Assembly: GCF_016919245.1 (NCBI RefSeq)
Contig: NZ_JAFEJA010000001.1
Coordinates: 5,543,501-5,607,500 of the forward strand
Direction of reading: 5' to 3'
DNA length: 64,000 nucleotides
DNA from: Streptomyces zhihengii
GTDB taxonomy: Bacteria > Actinomycetota > Actinomycetes > Streptomycetales > Streptomycetaceae
A program made the position numbers and the translations under genes. A model generated the notes under the pieces. The model saw only the letters and a program-made list of their open reading frames with translations, was not told where the DNA came from and made no database searches. Each line of letters begins with the position of its first letter. Positions within the stretch are counted from its first letter, which is position 1. Below, one piece after another: positions 23,061 to 32,704 of the stretch.

Positions 23061-23091
23061 CTTGCTAGGGGCGTACCCCGCAGCCGTACAC
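23061..23091 (+). promoter_or_regulatory. Candidate hrcA promoter
   Basis: TTGCTA (23061-23066) and TACACT (23086-23091) are spaced by 19 bp, just upstream of the CIRCE-like repeat, so a repressor bound there would block early transcription. Confidence 0.45.
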
Positions 23092-23105
23092 TGGCCGGGG
23101 GACCG

Positions 23106-23132
23106 CTGGCACTCGGCCGTATCGAGTGCCAG
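23106..23132. promoter_or_regulatory. CIRCE-like operator of hrcA-dnaJ
   Basis: CTGGCACTC (23106-23114), a 9-bp spacer, then GAGTGCCAG (23124-23132): perfect 9-bp inverted arms with the exact 9-N-9 geometry of CIRCE (TTAGCACTC-N9-GAGTGCTAA), seven of nine bases per arm matching. It lies 57 bp before the hrcA start. HrcA is the known CIRCE repressor, so autoregulation is the natural reading. Confidence 0.85.
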
Positions 23133-23188
23133 GCGGCTGCCGGGGCAGACGGCCGAGGGATCACGAACCGCAGCAGGAGGTGCGCACG

Positions 23189-24205
23189 GTGCTCAGCGAA
23201 CGCAGGCTCGAGGTCCTGCGCGCCATCGTCCAGGACTACGTCGGCACGGAGGAGCCCGTCGGCTCCAAGGCGCTGACCGAGCGCCACCGCCTGGGCGTCT
23301 CCCCGGCCACCGTGCGCAACGACATGGCCGTGCTGGAGGAGGAGGGCTTCATCGCCCAGCCGCACACCAGCGCCGGCCGGATCCCCACGGACAAGGGCTA
23401 CCGCCTCTTCGTCGACAAGCTCGCCGGAGTGAAGCCGCTGTCCACCCCCGAGCGCCGCGCCATCCAGAACTTCCTGGACGGGGCCGTCGACCTCGACGAC
23501 GTCGTCGGGCGCACGGTGCGGCTGCTCGCCCAGCTCACCCGGCAGGTCGCCGTGGTGCAGTACCCCTCGCTGACCCGCTCGACGGTCCGGCACGTGGAAC
23601 TGCTGTCACTGGCCCCCGCCCGGCTGATGCTGGTGCTCATCACCGACACGGGGCGGGTGGAGCAGCGGCTCGTCGACTGCCCCGCGCCGTTCGGCGAGAC
23701 CTCCCTCGCCGACCTGCGCGCCCGGCTCAACAGCCGGGTCGTCGGGCGCCGCTTCGCGGACGTGCCGACCCTGGTGCAGGATCTGCCGGAGTCGTTCGAG
23801 ACCGAGGACCGCGGGACGGTCTCCACGGTGCTCGCGACCCTGCTGGAGACGCTGGTGGAGGAGACCGAGGAACGGCTCATGATCGGCGGCACCGCCAATC
23901 TGACCCGCTTCGGGCACGACTTCCCCCTGGTGATCAGGCCGGTGCTGGAGGCGCTGGAGGAGCAGGTCGTGCTCCTCAAGCTGCTCGGCGAGGCCAAGGA
24001 ATCGGGCATGACCGTGAGAATCGGGCACGAGAACGCCCACGAGGGACTGAACTCCACGTCCGTCGTCTCGGTCGGTTACGGTTCGGGCGGCGAAGCAGTC
24101 GCCAAACTCGGCGTGGTCGGACCGACCCGCATGGACTACCCCGGAACGATGGGAGCGGTACGCGCAGTGGCACGTTACGTCGGACAGATCCTGGCGGAGT
24201 CGTAA
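23189..24205 (+). CDS. hrcA: Heat-inducible transcriptional repressor HrcA
   Basis: Repressor of class I heat-shock genes through CIRCE, with activity depending on GroEL. 338 residues from GTG 23189, eight bases after AGGAGG (23175-23180). The N-terminal winged helix runs [28 protein letters not shown], followed by the recognition helix [17 protein letters not shown] and the C-terminal GAF-like domain. The frame is open further upstream through the operator and is not coding there. Its TAA stop abuts the dnaJ GTG directly. Confidence 0.97.
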   Translation: MLSERRLEVLRAIVQDYVGTEEPVGSKALTERHRLGVSPATVRNDMAVLEEEGFIAQPHTSAGRIPTDKGYRLFVDKLAGVKPLSTPERRAIQNFLDGAVDLDDVVGRTVRLLAQLTRQVAVVQYPSLTRSTVRHVELLSLAPARLMLVLITDTGRVEQRLVDCPAPFGETSLADLRARLNSRVVGRRFADVPTLVQDLPESFETEDRGTVSTVLATLLETLVEETEERLMIGGTANLTRFGHDFPLVIRPVLEALEEQVVLLKLLGEAKESGMTVRIGHENAHEGLNSTSVVSVGYGSGGEAVAKLGVVGPTRMDYPGTMGAVRAVARYVGQILAES

Positions 24206-25339
24206 GTGGCCACGGACTACTACGCCGTACTCGGCGTACGCCGCGACGCGTCCCAGGACGAGATCAAGAAGGCCTTCCGCCGTCTTGCGCGAGAACTCCA
24301 CCCGGATGTGAATCCGGACCCGAAGACGCAGGAGCGCTTCAAGGAGATCAACGCCGCGTACGAGGTGCTGTCGGACCCGCAGAAGAAGCAGGTCTACGAC
24401 CTCGGCGGCGACCCGCTGTCCCAGGCGGGCGGCGGCGCGGGCGGGTTCGGGGCCGGCGGCTTCGGCAACTTCTCCGACATCATGGACGCCTTCTTCGGCA
24501 CGGCTTCGCAGCGCGGCCCGCGCTCGCGCACCCGGCGCGGCCAGGACGCGATGATCCGGCTGGAGATCGACCTCAACGAGGCCGCCTTCGGCACCACCAA
24601 GGACATCCAGGTCGACACGGCCGTGGTGTGCACCACCTGCTCCGGCGAGGGTGCGGCACCGGGCACGTCCGCGCAGACCTGTGACATGTGCCGCGGCCGC
24701 GGCGAGGTCTCCCAGGTCACCCGGTCCTTCCTGGGCCAGGTCATGACCTCGCGTCCGTGCCCGCAGTGCCAGGGCTTCGGCACGGTCGTGCCCACGCCGT
24801 GCCCGGAGTGCGCCGGCGACGGCCGCATCCGCTCGCGCCGCACGCTCACCGTGAAGATCCCGGCGGGTGTGGACAACGGCACCCGCATCCAGCTCGCGGG
24901 CGAGGGCGAGGTCGGCCCCGGCGGCGGCCCCGCCGGCGACCTGTACGTGGAGATCCACGAGATCGCCCACCCCGTCTTCCAGCGGCGCGGCGACGACCTG
25001 CACTGCACGGTGACGATCCCCATGACGGCGGCGGCCCTGGGCACCAAGTGCCCGCTGGAGACGCTCGACGGCCTGGAGGAGGTCGACATCCGGCCCGGCA
25101 CCCAGTCCGGCCAGTCGATCCCGCTGCACGGGCGCGGCATCACGCATCTGCGGGGCGGCGGCCGCGGCGACCTGATCGTGCACGTCGAGGTCACCACGCC
25201 CACCAAGCTCGACCCCGAGCAGGAGCGACTGCTGCGGGAGGTCGCGAAGCTGCGCGGCGAGGAGCGGCCGACGGGCCAGTTCCAGCCGGGTCAGCAGGGG
25301 CTGTTCTCGCGTCTGAAGGACGCGTTCAACGGCCGCTAG
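24206..25339 (+). CDS. dnaJ: Molecular chaperone DnaJ
   Basis: J-domain co-chaperone that stimulates DnaK ATP hydrolysis. 377 residues from GTG 24206, starting the base after the hrcA stop, so translation is coupled. The J domain has HPD at residues 32-34. A Gly/Phe-rich linker follows, then four zinc-binding repeats (CTTCSGEG, CDMCRGRG, CPQCQGFG, CPECAGDG) and the substrate-binding C-terminal domains. Streptomyces usually carry a second dnaJ in the dnaK operon; this one, paired with hrcA, is often called DnaJ2. Confidence 0.96.
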   Translation: MATDYYAVLGVRRDASQDEIKKAFRRLARELHPDVNPDPKTQERFKEINAAYEVLSDPQKKQVYDLGGDPLSQAGGGAGGFGAGGFGNFSDIMDAFFGTASQRGPRSRTRRGQDAMIRLEIDLNEAAFGTTKDIQVDTAVVCTTCSGEGAAPGTSAQTCDMCRGRGEVSQVTRSFLGQVMTSRPCPQCQGFGTVVPTPCPECAGDGRIRSRRTLTVKIPAGVDNGTRIQLAGEGEVGPGGGPAGDLYVEIHEIAHPVFQRRGDDLHCTVTIPMTAAALGTKCPLETLDGLEEVDIRPGTQSGQSIPLHGRGITHLRGGGRGDLIVHVEVTTPTKLDPEQERLLREVAKLRGEERPTGQFQPGQQGLFSRLKDAFNGR

Positions 25340-25370
25340 GGCCCACGGCGCCCACGAGGGCTCGACGGAG

Positions 25371-25397
25371 CGGGGCGCGTCCACCGGACGCGCCCCG
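25371..25397 (+). terminator. Terminator after dnaJ
   Basis: A 12-bp perfect stem (25371-25382 with 25386-25397) with a 3-nt loop, ending in CGTCC rather than a T-tract. Confidence 0.65.
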
Positions 25398-25552
25398 TCC
25401 GCATGTCCGCGCCTCGCGCCCCCGCCACCCGGTGCTCGGGCAGCGTCGTGGTGTCGCTGCCCTCGACCTCGAACCCGGCGTCCGCGCCGGGAGTCCCGCG
25501 GGGGCGGGGCCGGGGGCGCCGGGCACCCGCCTGGACGTGGGACGATGCGTAC

Positions 25553-26626
25553 ATGTCGTCCGCGCTCCCCGGTCTCGGCCGCCACCCGATCGTGCAGGCC
25601 CCCATGGCCGGCGGCGCCTCCCGCCCCGAGCTCGCCGCCGCCGTCGGCGACGCCGGCGGTCTCGGCTTCCTCGCCGCGGGCTACAAGACGGCGGACGGCA
25701 TGTACCAGGAGATCCGGCGGCTCCGGAGCCTCAGCTCCCGGCCCTTCGGCGTGAACCTGTTCATGCCGCAGCCCGCCGCCGCGGACCCGGCGGCCGTCGG
25801 GGTGTACCGCGACCAGCTCGCCGGTGAGGCCACCTGGTACGAGACCCCCCTCGGCGACCCGGACGCCGGACGGGACGACGGCTACGAGGCGAAGCTGGCC
25901 GTCCTCCTCGACGACCCCGTGCCCGTGGTCTCCTTCACCTTCGGCTGCCCCTCCCGCGAGGCCCTCGCCGCGCTCGCCCGGGCGGGCACCACGACCGTGG
26001 TCACCGTCACCACCCCCGAGGAGGCGCGGGCCGCCGAGCAGGCCGGCGCCGACGCCGTGTGCGTCCAGGGCATCGAGGCCGGCGGGCACCAGGGCACCCA
26101 CCGCGACGACCCGGACACCGACGGCGCGGGCATCGGACTGCTCGCCCTCGTCGGGCTGGTGCGCGAGAGCGCCGGGCTGCCGGTGATCGCCGCGGGCGGC
26201 CTGATGCGCGGGGCGCAGATCGCCGCCGTGCTCGCCGCGGGCGCGAGCGCCGCCCAGCTCGGCACCGCGTTCCTGGTCTGCCCCGAGTCCGGGGCGCACG
26301 CCCTGCACAAGCGGGCCATGACCGACCCCCTCTTCACCCGCACCGAGACGACCCGTGCCTTCTCCGGGCGGCCCGCGCGCGGCCTGGTGAACCGCTTCCT
26401 GCGCGAGCACGGGCCGTACGCCCCCGCCGCGTACCCGGAGGTCCACCACCTCACCGCCCCGCTGCGCAGGGCGGCCGCCGCGGCCGGCGACCCGCAGGGC
26501 ATGGCGCTCTGGGCGGGCCAGGGCCACCGGCTCGTCCGGGACCTGCCCGCCGGGCGGCTCGTGGACGTCCTCGCCGCCGAACTCGACACCGCGCGGGCCT
26601 CGCTCGCCGAGGAAGGGACCCGATGA
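25553..26626 (+). CDS. Nitronate monooxygenase-like FMN protein
   Basis: TIM-barrel FMN protein of the nitronate monooxygenase / 2-nitropropane dioxygenase family, which oxidises alkyl nitronates. 357 residues from ATG 25553. Motifs: HPIVQAPMAGG at the N-terminus, FGVNLFMP, FTFGCPS, CVQGIEAGGHQGTH (phosphate and catalytic-histidine region), IAAGGLMRG and LGTAFLVCPESG. GACGAT at 25541-25546, six bases before the ATG, suggests leaderless translation; the upstream open frame is not protein-like. Its stop overlaps the rsmE start (ATGA). The physiological substrate may differ from nitronates. Confidence 0.9.
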   Translation: MSSALPGLGRHPIVQAPMAGGASRPELAAAVGDAGGLGFLAAGYKTADGMYQEIRRLRSLSSRPFGVNLFMPQPAAADPAAVGVYRDQLAGEATWYETPLGDPDAGRDDGYEAKLAVLLDDPVPVVSFTFGCPSREALAALARAGTTTVVTVTTPEEARAAEQAGADAVCVQGIEAGGHQGTHRDDPDTDGAGIGLLALVGLVRESAGLPVIAAGGLMRGAQIAAVLAAGASAAQLGTAFLVCPESGAHALHKRAMTDPLFTRTETTRAFSGRPARGLVNRFLREHGPYAPAAYPEVHHLTAPLRRAAAAAGDPQGMALWAGQGHRLVRDLPAGRLVDVLAAELDTARASLAEEGTR

Positions 26627-27366
26627 CCGCCCCCGTCTTCGTCGTCGACTCGCTCGACGGCATCGCCCCCGGCGCCCTCGTCACGCTGGACGGCCCCGAG
26701 GGCCGGCACGCCGTCTCGGTGCGCCGGCTGGTGCCCGGCGAGGAGATCGTCCTCACCGACGGCGCGGGCCGCGGCGCCGCCGGGACCGTGCACGGCACGG
26801 AGGGCAAGGACCGGCTCACCGTCGAGGTGCGCGACTGCCCCGAGGAGCCCGAGCCGCGGCCCCGGATCACCGTCGTCCAGGCGCTGCCCAAGGGCGACCG
26901 CGGCGAACTCGCCGTCGAGACCATGACGGAGACCGGCGTCGACGAGGTCGTGCCGTGGGCCGCCGCCCGCTGCATCACCCAGTGGAAGGGCGAGCGCGGC
27001 GCCAAGTCCCTCGCCAAGTGGCGCTCCACCGCCCGGGAGGCGGGCAAGCAGGCGCGCCGGCTGCGCTTCCCCGACGTCGCGGACGCGGCGACGACCAAGC
27101 AGGTGGCGGCACTTCTGGCGGCCGCCGACTTCGCCGCCGTGCTGCACGAGGAGGGCTCCGAGCCGCTCGCCGGGGCCGAACTCCCCGCCGCCGGCTCGAT
27201 CGTGCTCGTGGTCGGCCCCGAAGGCGGCGTCTCCCCGGAGGAGTTGGCGCTCTTCGCCGGGGCGGGCGCCCGGCCGTTCCGGCTGGGCCGCACGGTGCTG
27301 CGCACCTCCACCGCGGGCACGGCGGCGACCGCGCTGCTGCTCGGGCGCACCGGCCGCTGGTCCTGA
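26623..27366 (+). CDS. rsmE: 16S rRNA (uracil-1498-N3)-methyltransferase
   Basis: SPOUT-class methyltransferase that modifies U1498 in helix 44 of 16S rRNA. 247 residues, ATG overlapping the preceding stop. An N-terminal PUA-like domain (EGRHAVSVRRLVPGEEI) precedes the SPOUT domain with QALPKGDRGELAVE, IVLVVGPEGGVSPEE and the knot sequence LGRTVLRTSTAGTAA. Coupled to the nitronate monooxygenase gene. In many bacteria this gene follows dnaJ or prmA, which fits the position here. Confidence 0.96.
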   Translation: MTAPVFVVDSLDGIAPGALVTLDGPEGRHAVSVRRLVPGEEIVLTDGAGRGAAGTVHGTEGKDRLTVEVRDCPEEPEPRPRITVVQALPKGDRGELAVETMTETGVDEVVPWAAARCITQWKGERGAKSLAKWRSTAREAGKQARRLRFPDVADAATTKQVAALLAAADFAAVLHEEGSEPLAGAELPAAGSIVLVVGPEGGVSPEELALFAGAGARPFRLGRTVLRTSTAGTAATALLLGRTGRWS

Positions 27367-27523
27367 CCCCCGGCGGTCCGCCGCCGCACGCCGGCCGGGT
27401 CCGCGCCCCGCGCATCGCCCTCCCGGACACCGCGGGGGCCGCCGCCCCGGACGTCACCCACAAGGGGAATGTGGCCGCAAGGGCCCTGGTGCGCTCCCGG
27501 CCGGAGGTGGGATTCTGCCGCCC

Positions 27524-28051
27524 ATGAGGCTGCTGAGAACCATGGCCGCGCTCGGGGCCTGCGGGATCGCCGTCGCCGGAGCCGCCGCCTGCGAACCGGC
27601 CGCGGGCGGCCTCGACTCCGCCGCGGTCGCCCTCACCACCGACCGCACGGCCACGAGCACCCTGGAACGGCTCACGTTCGACGTCGCGTGGCTGAGCTGC
27701 TCGGCCAGGGCGCTGACCCGGGCGGCGGAGAGCGCGCCGGCCGCCGACGGCACCACGGCCCCCGCCGCCCCGCGCGAGGTGGAGGTCGACTGCGAGGGGG
27801 AGACCGACGACGGCAAGGCCATCACCCTGGACGGCACCGTCACCGAGGAACGCGCCGGGGTGTGCGTCAAGGGCGACATGACCGCCAGGATCGCGAAGAA
27901 GGTGGTCTTCCAGGCCACCATGCTCGGCGACTGCTCGGCCGCCGCCACGGCCCGGCCTTCGTCCCGCCCGGCCCGCCCCTCGGACCCCCGCCCGGCGCCC
28001 GCCGTCACCGTCACGGAGACCGTCACCGTGACGGCTGTTCCGGCCAAGTGA
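27524..28051 (+). CDS. Small exported or lipoprotein-like protein of unknown function
   Basis: 175 residues from ATG 27524. A signal peptide is visible (MRLLRTMAALGACGIAVAGA) ending in AAAC, a weak lipobox. The middle part has three cysteines that could form disulfides outside the membrane (about residues 63-145), and the C-terminus is Pro/Ser/Thr/Val-rich (TVTETVTVTAV). The family is unknown to me. GATTCT at 27511-27516, seven bases upstream, suggests a leaderless mRNA; a GGAGGT lies 15 bases from the ATG. Its stop is 46 bp before the tricorn gene. Confidence 0.75.
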   Translation: MRLLRTMAALGACGIAVAGAAACEPAAGGLDSAAVALTTDRTATSTLERLTFDVAWLSCSARALTRAAESAPAADGTTAPAAPREVEVDCEGETDDGKAITLDGTVTEERAGVCVKGDMTARIAKKVVFQATMLGDCSAAATARPSSRPARPSDPRPAPAVTVTETVTVTAVPAK

Positions 28052-28097
28052 TCCAAAGCCCTGCTGACGGGGCCGGGCGTTCCCTAGGGTGAATCCC

Positions 28098-31000
28098 GTG
28101 ACGCACCCTGCCTACCTCCGGTTTCCCCATCTGCACGGCGAGCTGATCGCCTTCACCGCCGAGGACGACGTCTGGGTGGCGCCGCTCGACGGCGGCCGGG
28201 CGTGGCGTGTCAGCGCCGACAACATGCCCGTCGACCATCCGCGCTTCTCGCCCGACGGCGCCCGGGTCGCCTGGAGTTCGACCCGGGACGGCGCCCCCGA
28301 GGTGCATGTCGCACCCGCCGGCGGCGGACCGTCCGAGCGGCTCACCCACTGGGGCAGCGTGCGGACCACCGTGCGCGGCTGGACGGCCGACGGCCGGGTC
28401 CTCGCCACCTCCAGCCAGGGCCGGCCCTCGTTCCGCCGCACCTGGGCGCACGCGGTGCCGCTCGACGGCGGACCGGCCGAGGTCCTGCCGTACGGGCCCG
28501 TCGGGGACGTCGCCGACGGCCCGCGGACCTTGCTGCTGTCGGCCACCATGGGCCGCGAGGCCGCCGCCTGGAAGCGCTACCGGGGCGGCACCGCGGGCAA
28601 GTTGTGGATCCGCGCGTCCGACGACGCCGCGGACGGCGACTTCGTCCGCGTCCACGAGGACCTCGACGGCAACATCGAGTACCCGCTGTGGGTCGGCGAC
28701 CGGATCGCCTTCCTCTCCGACCACGAGGGCGTCGGCGCCCTCTACTCCTCGCTCCCCGACGGGAGCGGACTGCGGCGCCACACCCCGGTCGACGGCTTCT
28801 ACGCCCGCCACGCGGCCACCGACGGCACCCGTGTGGTGTGGACGAGCGCCGGCGAGCTCTGGATCCTCGACGACCTCGACGGCGCCGAGCCCCGCCGCCT
28901 CGGCATCGGGCTCGGCGGCCAGCGCACCGACCTCCAGCCCTGGACCCTGAGCCCGGACCGGAACGTCGGCGGCGCGTCCCCCGACCACACCGGCCGCGGC
29001 AGCGCTGTCGAGATCCGCGGCGGCATCCACTGGGTCACCCACCGCGAGGGCCCCGCCCGCGACCTCGCCACCGCACCGGGCGTGCGCGCCCGGATGCCCC
29101 ACACCTTCCGCGCCGACGGCGAGGAGCACGTCGTCTGGGTGACCGACGCGGAGGGCGACGACGCCCTGGAGTTCGCCCCGGCGACGGGCACGGCCGCCGG
29201 CTCCACCCCGCGCAGGCTCGGCGCCGGCCGCCTCGGCCGGGTGGTCGCCCTCGCCGTCGCCCCCGACGGCAGCCGCGCGGCCGTCGCCTCCCACGACGGG
29301 CGGGTGCTGCTCGTCGAGCGCGAGTCGGGCGAGGTGCGCGAGGTCGACCGCAGCGAGGACGGCGACGCCGAGGGCCTGGTCTTCTCGCCCGACTCGGCCT
29401 GGCTGGCCTGGTCGCACGCCGGCCCCGACCCGCTGCGCCAGATCCGCATCGCGGGCACCGCGGACCTGACCGTCTCCGAGGCGACGCCGCTGCGGTTCGC
29501 CGACTACCAGCCCGCGTTCACCCTCGACGGCAAGCACCTCGCCTTCCTCTCCGAGCGCGCCTTCGACCCCGTCTACGACAGCCACGTCTTCGACCTGGCG
29601 TTCGTCGGCGGCTGCCGCCCGCACCTGATCACGCTGGCGGCCACCACCCCCTCGCCGTTCGGACCGCAGCGCCACGGGCGGCCCTTCGAGGCGGACCGGG
29701 ACGACGACTCCGAGGGCGAGGACGGCGGCGCGCCCGTGACCCGGGTCGACCTCGAAGGGCTCGCCGACCGGATCGTGCCCTTCCCCGTCGAGGCCGCCCG
29801 CTACTCGTCCCTGCGCGCCGCCAAGGACGGGCTGCTGTGGCTGCGCCACCCGCTGCGGGGCGTCCTCGGCGCCACGAAGGCCACCCCCGACGACCCGGGC
29901 CCGAAGACGACCCTGGAGCGTTTCGAGCTCGGCGGGCGGCACCCGGAGGAACTCGCCGACGACGTCTCCTTCTTCGGTGTCAGCGGTGACGGCAAGCGGC
30001 TGCTGATGTCCACCGAGGGAAAGCTCAAGGTCGTCCCCAGCGACCGGCGCGCCTCCCGCGACGAGGACAGCGACTCCAACATCACCGTCGACCTGAGCCG
30101 GGTGCGCCGCACCGTCGAACCGGCCGCCGAATGGCGCCAGATGTACGACGAGGCCGGCCGTCTGATGCGCGACCACTTCTGGCGCGAGGACCTCGGCGGC
30201 GTCGACTGGGAGGGTGTGCTCGCCCGCTACCGGCCGGTGCTGGACCGGGTCGCCACCCACGACGACCTCGTCGACCTGCTCTGGGAGGTGCAGGGCGAAC
30301 TCGGCACCTCGCACGCCTATGTGAGGCCGCGCGGCGGGCGCGGCAGGCGCTCCACCCGGCAGGGGCTGCTCGGCGCGGACGTCTCGCGCACCGACGACGG
30401 CACCTGGCGGATCGACCGCATCCTGCCCTCGGAGACCTCCGACCCGCTGGCCCACTCGCCGCTGGCCGCGCCCGGGGTGGCGCTGCGCGCGGGCGACACC
30501 CTGGTCGCCGTCGACGGCCGGCCCGTCGACCCGGTCAGGGGGCCCTGGCCGCTGCTCGTGGGCGCGGCGGGCAGCCCGGTGGAGCTGACCGTCTCCCCGG
30601 CGGGCGGCGGCGACCCGCGGCACGCGGTCGTCGTGCCCGTCGACGACGAGGAGCCCCTGCGCTACCACGACTGGGTCGCCGGCCGGCGGGCCTACGTCCA
30701 CGAGCGTTCCGGCGGCCGGCTCGGCTACCTCCACGTCCCGGACATGCAGGCGCCCGGCTGGGCGCAGATCCACCGGGACCTGCGGGTCGAGGTGGCGCGC
30801 GAGGGCCTGGTCGTGGACGTCCGGGAGAACCGCGGCGGCCACACCTCCCAGCTCGTCGTCGAGAAGCTGGCCCGCCGGATCGTGGGCTGGGACCTGCCGC
30901 GCGGGCGGCGCGCCTCCAGCTACCCGGTCGACGCGCCCCGCGGGCCGGTCGTCGCGGTGGCGAACGAGTTCTCCGGCTCCGACGGCGACATCGTGAACGC

Positions 31001-31301
31001 GGCGATCAAGGCGCTCGGCATCGGCCCGGTCGTCGGCACCCGCACCTGGGGCGGCGTCGTCGGCATCGACAGCCGCTACTCGCTGGTCGACGGCACCCTG
31101 GTGACCCAGCCCAAGTTCGCCTTCTGGCTGGAGGGTTACGGCTGGGACGTGGAGAACCGGGGCGTCGACCCGGACGTGGAGGTGGTGGTGACGCCCCGCG
31201 ACCACGCGGAGGGGCGCGATCCGCAGCTCGACGAGGCGATCCGGACGGCGCTGGCCGCCCTCGCCGAGCATCCGGCGAAGACGCCTCCCGAGCGTCCCTG
31301 A
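28098..31301 (+). CDS. Tricorn protease (S41 family peptidase)
   Basis: Large cytoplasmic protease that degrades peptides released by the proteasome and Clp-type proteases. 1067 residues from GTG 28098. Two beta-propeller regions occupy roughly residues 1-650, followed by a C1 helical domain, a PDZ-like domain (APGVALRAGDTLVAVDGRPV) and the S41 catalytic domain. The tricorn tetrad is visible: Ser-His in LGTSHAYV, the nucleophile in NEFSGSDGDI and the glutamate in VENRGVDPDVE. TAGGGT at 28085-28090 is seven bases before this GTG, favouring it over GTG 28089. Streptomyces have proteasomes, so the role is plausible. Confidence 0.93.
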   Translation: MTHPAYLRFPHLHGELIAFTAEDDVWVAPLDGGRAWRVSADNMPVDHPRFSPDGARVAWSSTRDGAPEVHVAPAGGGPSERLTHWGSVRTTVRGWTADGRVLATSSQGRPSFRRTWAHAVPLDGGPAEVLPYGPVGDVADGPRTLLLSATMGREAAAWKRYRGGTAGKLWIRASDDAADGDFVRVHEDLDGNIEYPLWVGDRIAFLSDHEGVGALYSSLPDGSGLRRHTPVDGFYARHAATDGTRVVWTSAGELWILDDLDGAEPRRLGIGLGGQRTDLQPWTLSPDRNVGGASPDHTGRGSAVEIRGGIHWVTHREGPARDLATAPGVRARMPHTFRADGEEHVVWVTDAEGDDALEFAPATGTAAGSTPRRLGAGRLGRVVALAVAPDGSRAAVASHDGRVLLVERESGEVREVDRSEDGDAEGLVFSPDSAWLAWSHAGPDPLRQIRIAGTADLTVSEATPLRFADYQPAFTLDGKHLAFLSERAFDPVYDSHVFDLAFVGGCRPHLITLAATTPSPFGPQRHGRPFEADRDDDSEGEDGGAPVTRVDLEGLADRIVPFPVEAARYSSLRAAKDGLLWLRHPLRGVLGATKATPDDPGPKTTLERFELGGRHPEELADDVSFFGVSGDGKRLLMSTEGKLKVVPSDRRASRDEDSDSNITVDLSRVRRTVEPAAEWRQMYDEAGRLMRDHFWREDLGGVDWEGVLARYRPVLDRVATHDDLVDLLWEVQGELGTSHAYVRPRGGRGRRSTRQGLLGADVSRTDDGTWRIDRILPSETSDPLAHSPLAAPGVALRAGDTLVAVDGRPVDPVRGPWPLLVGAAGSPVELTVSPAGGGDPRHAVVVPVDDEEPLRYHDWVAGRRAYVHERSGGRLGYLHVPDMQAPGWAQIHRDLRVEVAREGLVVDVRENRGGHTSQLVVEKLARRIVGWDLPRGRRASSYPVDAPRGPVVAVANEFSGSDGDIVNAAIKALGIGPVVGTRTWGGVVGIDSRYSLVDGTLVTQPKFAFWLEGYGWDVENRGVDPDVEVVVTPRDHAEGRDPQLDEAIRTALAALAEHPAKTPPERP

Positions 31302-31318
31302 CACCCCGTCGGGCGGGT

Positions 31319-31338
31319 GGCGCCCGGCGAAGGGCGCC
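31319..31338 (+). terminator. Hairpin after the tricorn gene
   Basis: GGCGCCC (31319-31325) pairs with GGGCGCC (31332-31338) around a 6-nt loop. TAGCAT at 31351-31356 just beyond may be the -10 for the HIT gene. Confidence 0.4.
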
Positions 31339-31394
31339 CGGGCGGCCCGCTAGCATGACGGCACACGTGACCGCACCGCGAGGAGGCCCCGCGC

Positions 31395-31754
31395 ATGGCC
31401 GGAGAACCGCAGGCCGACTGCCTGTTCTGCAAGATCGTCACCGGCGACGTGCCCGCCACGATCGTGCGGGAGACGGACACCACCGTCGCCTTCCGGGACA
31501 TCAACCCGCAGGCCCCCACGCACGTCCTGGTCATCCCCCGGGCGCACTACGCGGACGCCGCCGCGCTCGCCGCCGCCGCCCCGGAGCTCGCGGCCGACGT
31601 GCTGCGGGAGGCGGGGGCGGTGGCCGCCGACGAGAAGCTGGAGGCGCACGGCTACCGCGTCGTGTTCAACACGGGCTCGGGCGCCGGACAGACGGTCTTC
31701 CACGCCCACGCGCACGTGCTGGGCGGCCGCGGTCTCCAGTGGCCCCCCGGGTAG
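31395..31754 (+). CDS. HIT-family (HinT-like) nucleotide hydrolase
   Basis: Histidine-triad protein that hydrolyses purine nucleoside phosphoramidates. 119 residues from ATG 31395, eight bases after AGGAGG (31381-31386). [13 protein letters not shown] at the N-terminus, [17 protein letters not shown] in the core and [11 protein letters not shown] as the His-x-His-x-His active site. The C-terminal GLQWPPG is typical of HinT. It lies eight bases before the ribonuclease Z gene, so the two are probably one operon. Confidence 0.95.
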   Translation: MAGEPQADCLFCKIVTGDVPATIVRETDTTVAFRDINPQAPTHVLVIPRAHYADAAALAAAAPELAADVLREAGAVAADEKLEAHGYRVVFNTGSGAGQTVFHAHAHVLGGRGLQWPPG

Positions 31755-31761
31755 GGACGCC

Positions 31762-32670
31762 GTGTCCGTACGCGAACTGGTGGTGCTGGGCACCGCCAGC
31801 CAGGTGCCGACCCGGCACCGCAACCACAACGGCTACCTGCTGCGCTGGGACGGCCAGGGCATCCTCTTCGACCCGGGCGAGGGCACCCAGCGGCAGATGC
31901 TGCGCGCCGGGGTGTCCGCGCACGACATCGACCGGATCTGCGTCACCCATTTCCACGGTGACCACTCGCTCGGTCTGGCCGGGGTGATCCAGCGGATCAA
32001 CCTCGACCAGGTGCCGCATCCGGTCACCGCGCACTACCCGGCGAGCGGGCAGCGATTCTTCGACCGGCTGCGGTACGCCACCGCCTACCGGGAGACGGTG
32101 GACATCGACGAGCGGCCGGTCGCCGACGGCGGCCCGCTCGTCACCGAGGGGCCCTACCGGCTGGAGGCCCACCGGCTGTCGCACCCCGTCGAGTCGTTCG
32201 GCTACCGGCTCGTCGAGCCCGACGGCCGCCGGATACTGCCCGCGAAGCTGGCCGAGCACGGCGTGCGGGGCCCGGACGTGGGCCGCCTCCAGCGGGAGGG
32301 CGCCCTGGGCGGGGTCACGCTCGACGACGTCAGCGAGGTCCGGCGCGGGCAGCGGTTCGCGTTCGTCATGGACACCCGGCTCTGCGACGGGGTCCACGCG
32401 CTCGCCGAGGGCTGCGACATGCTGGTGATCGAGTCCACCTTCCTCGACGAGGACGCCGGGCTCGCCGCCGAGCACGGGCATCTGACCGCGGGGCAGGCCG
32501 GACTGGCCGCCCGCGAGGGCGGTGTGCGGCATCTGGTCCTCACCCACTTCTCGCAGCGCTACACCGACGCGGCCGAGGTCTTCGAGCGGCAGGCGCGGCA
32601 GGCCGGCTTCGAGGGGGAGATCACGGTCGCGCAGGATCTGTGGCGGATCCCGGTGCCGAAAAGGGTCTGA
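31762..32670 (+). CDS. rnz: Ribonuclease Z
   Basis: Short-form tRNase Z that removes 3' trailers from tRNA precursors. 302 residues, GTG start. [19 protein letters not shown] at the N-terminus, metal motif [13 protein letters not shown], then [32 protein letters not shown] and [10 protein letters not shown] supply the remaining ligands. Length and motifs match the bacterial homodimeric form; the exosite arm lies around [11 protein letters not shown]. Probably co-transcribed with the HIT gene just upstream. Confidence 0.94.
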   Translation: MSVRELVVLGTASQVPTRHRNHNGYLLRWDGQGILFDPGEGTQRQMLRAGVSAHDIDRICVTHFHGDHSLGLAGVIQRINLDQVPHPVTAHYPASGQRFFDRLRYATAYRETVDIDERPVADGGPLVTEGPYRLEAHRLSHPVESFGYRLVEPDGRRILPAKLAEHGVRGPDVGRLQREGALGGVTLDDVSEVRRGQRFAFVMDTRLCDGVHALAEGCDMLVIESTFLDEDAGLAAEHGHLTAGQAGLAAREGGVRHLVLTHFSQRYTDAAEVFERQARQAGFEGEITVAQDLWRIPVPKRV

Positions 32671-32704
32671 AGGTCCGCAGGTCCACCGGCCCTAGAATGC
32701 GTGC

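Noticed and set aside
23126..23188. HrcA start at 23126
   Set aside because: It lies inside the right arm of the CIRCE-like operator; GTG 23189 has AGGAGG at ideal distance and gives the normal length.
22976..23593. Upstream extension of the MBL-fold protein on minus
   Set aside because: It would run antisense through hrcA and its operator; family similarity begins at 22975.
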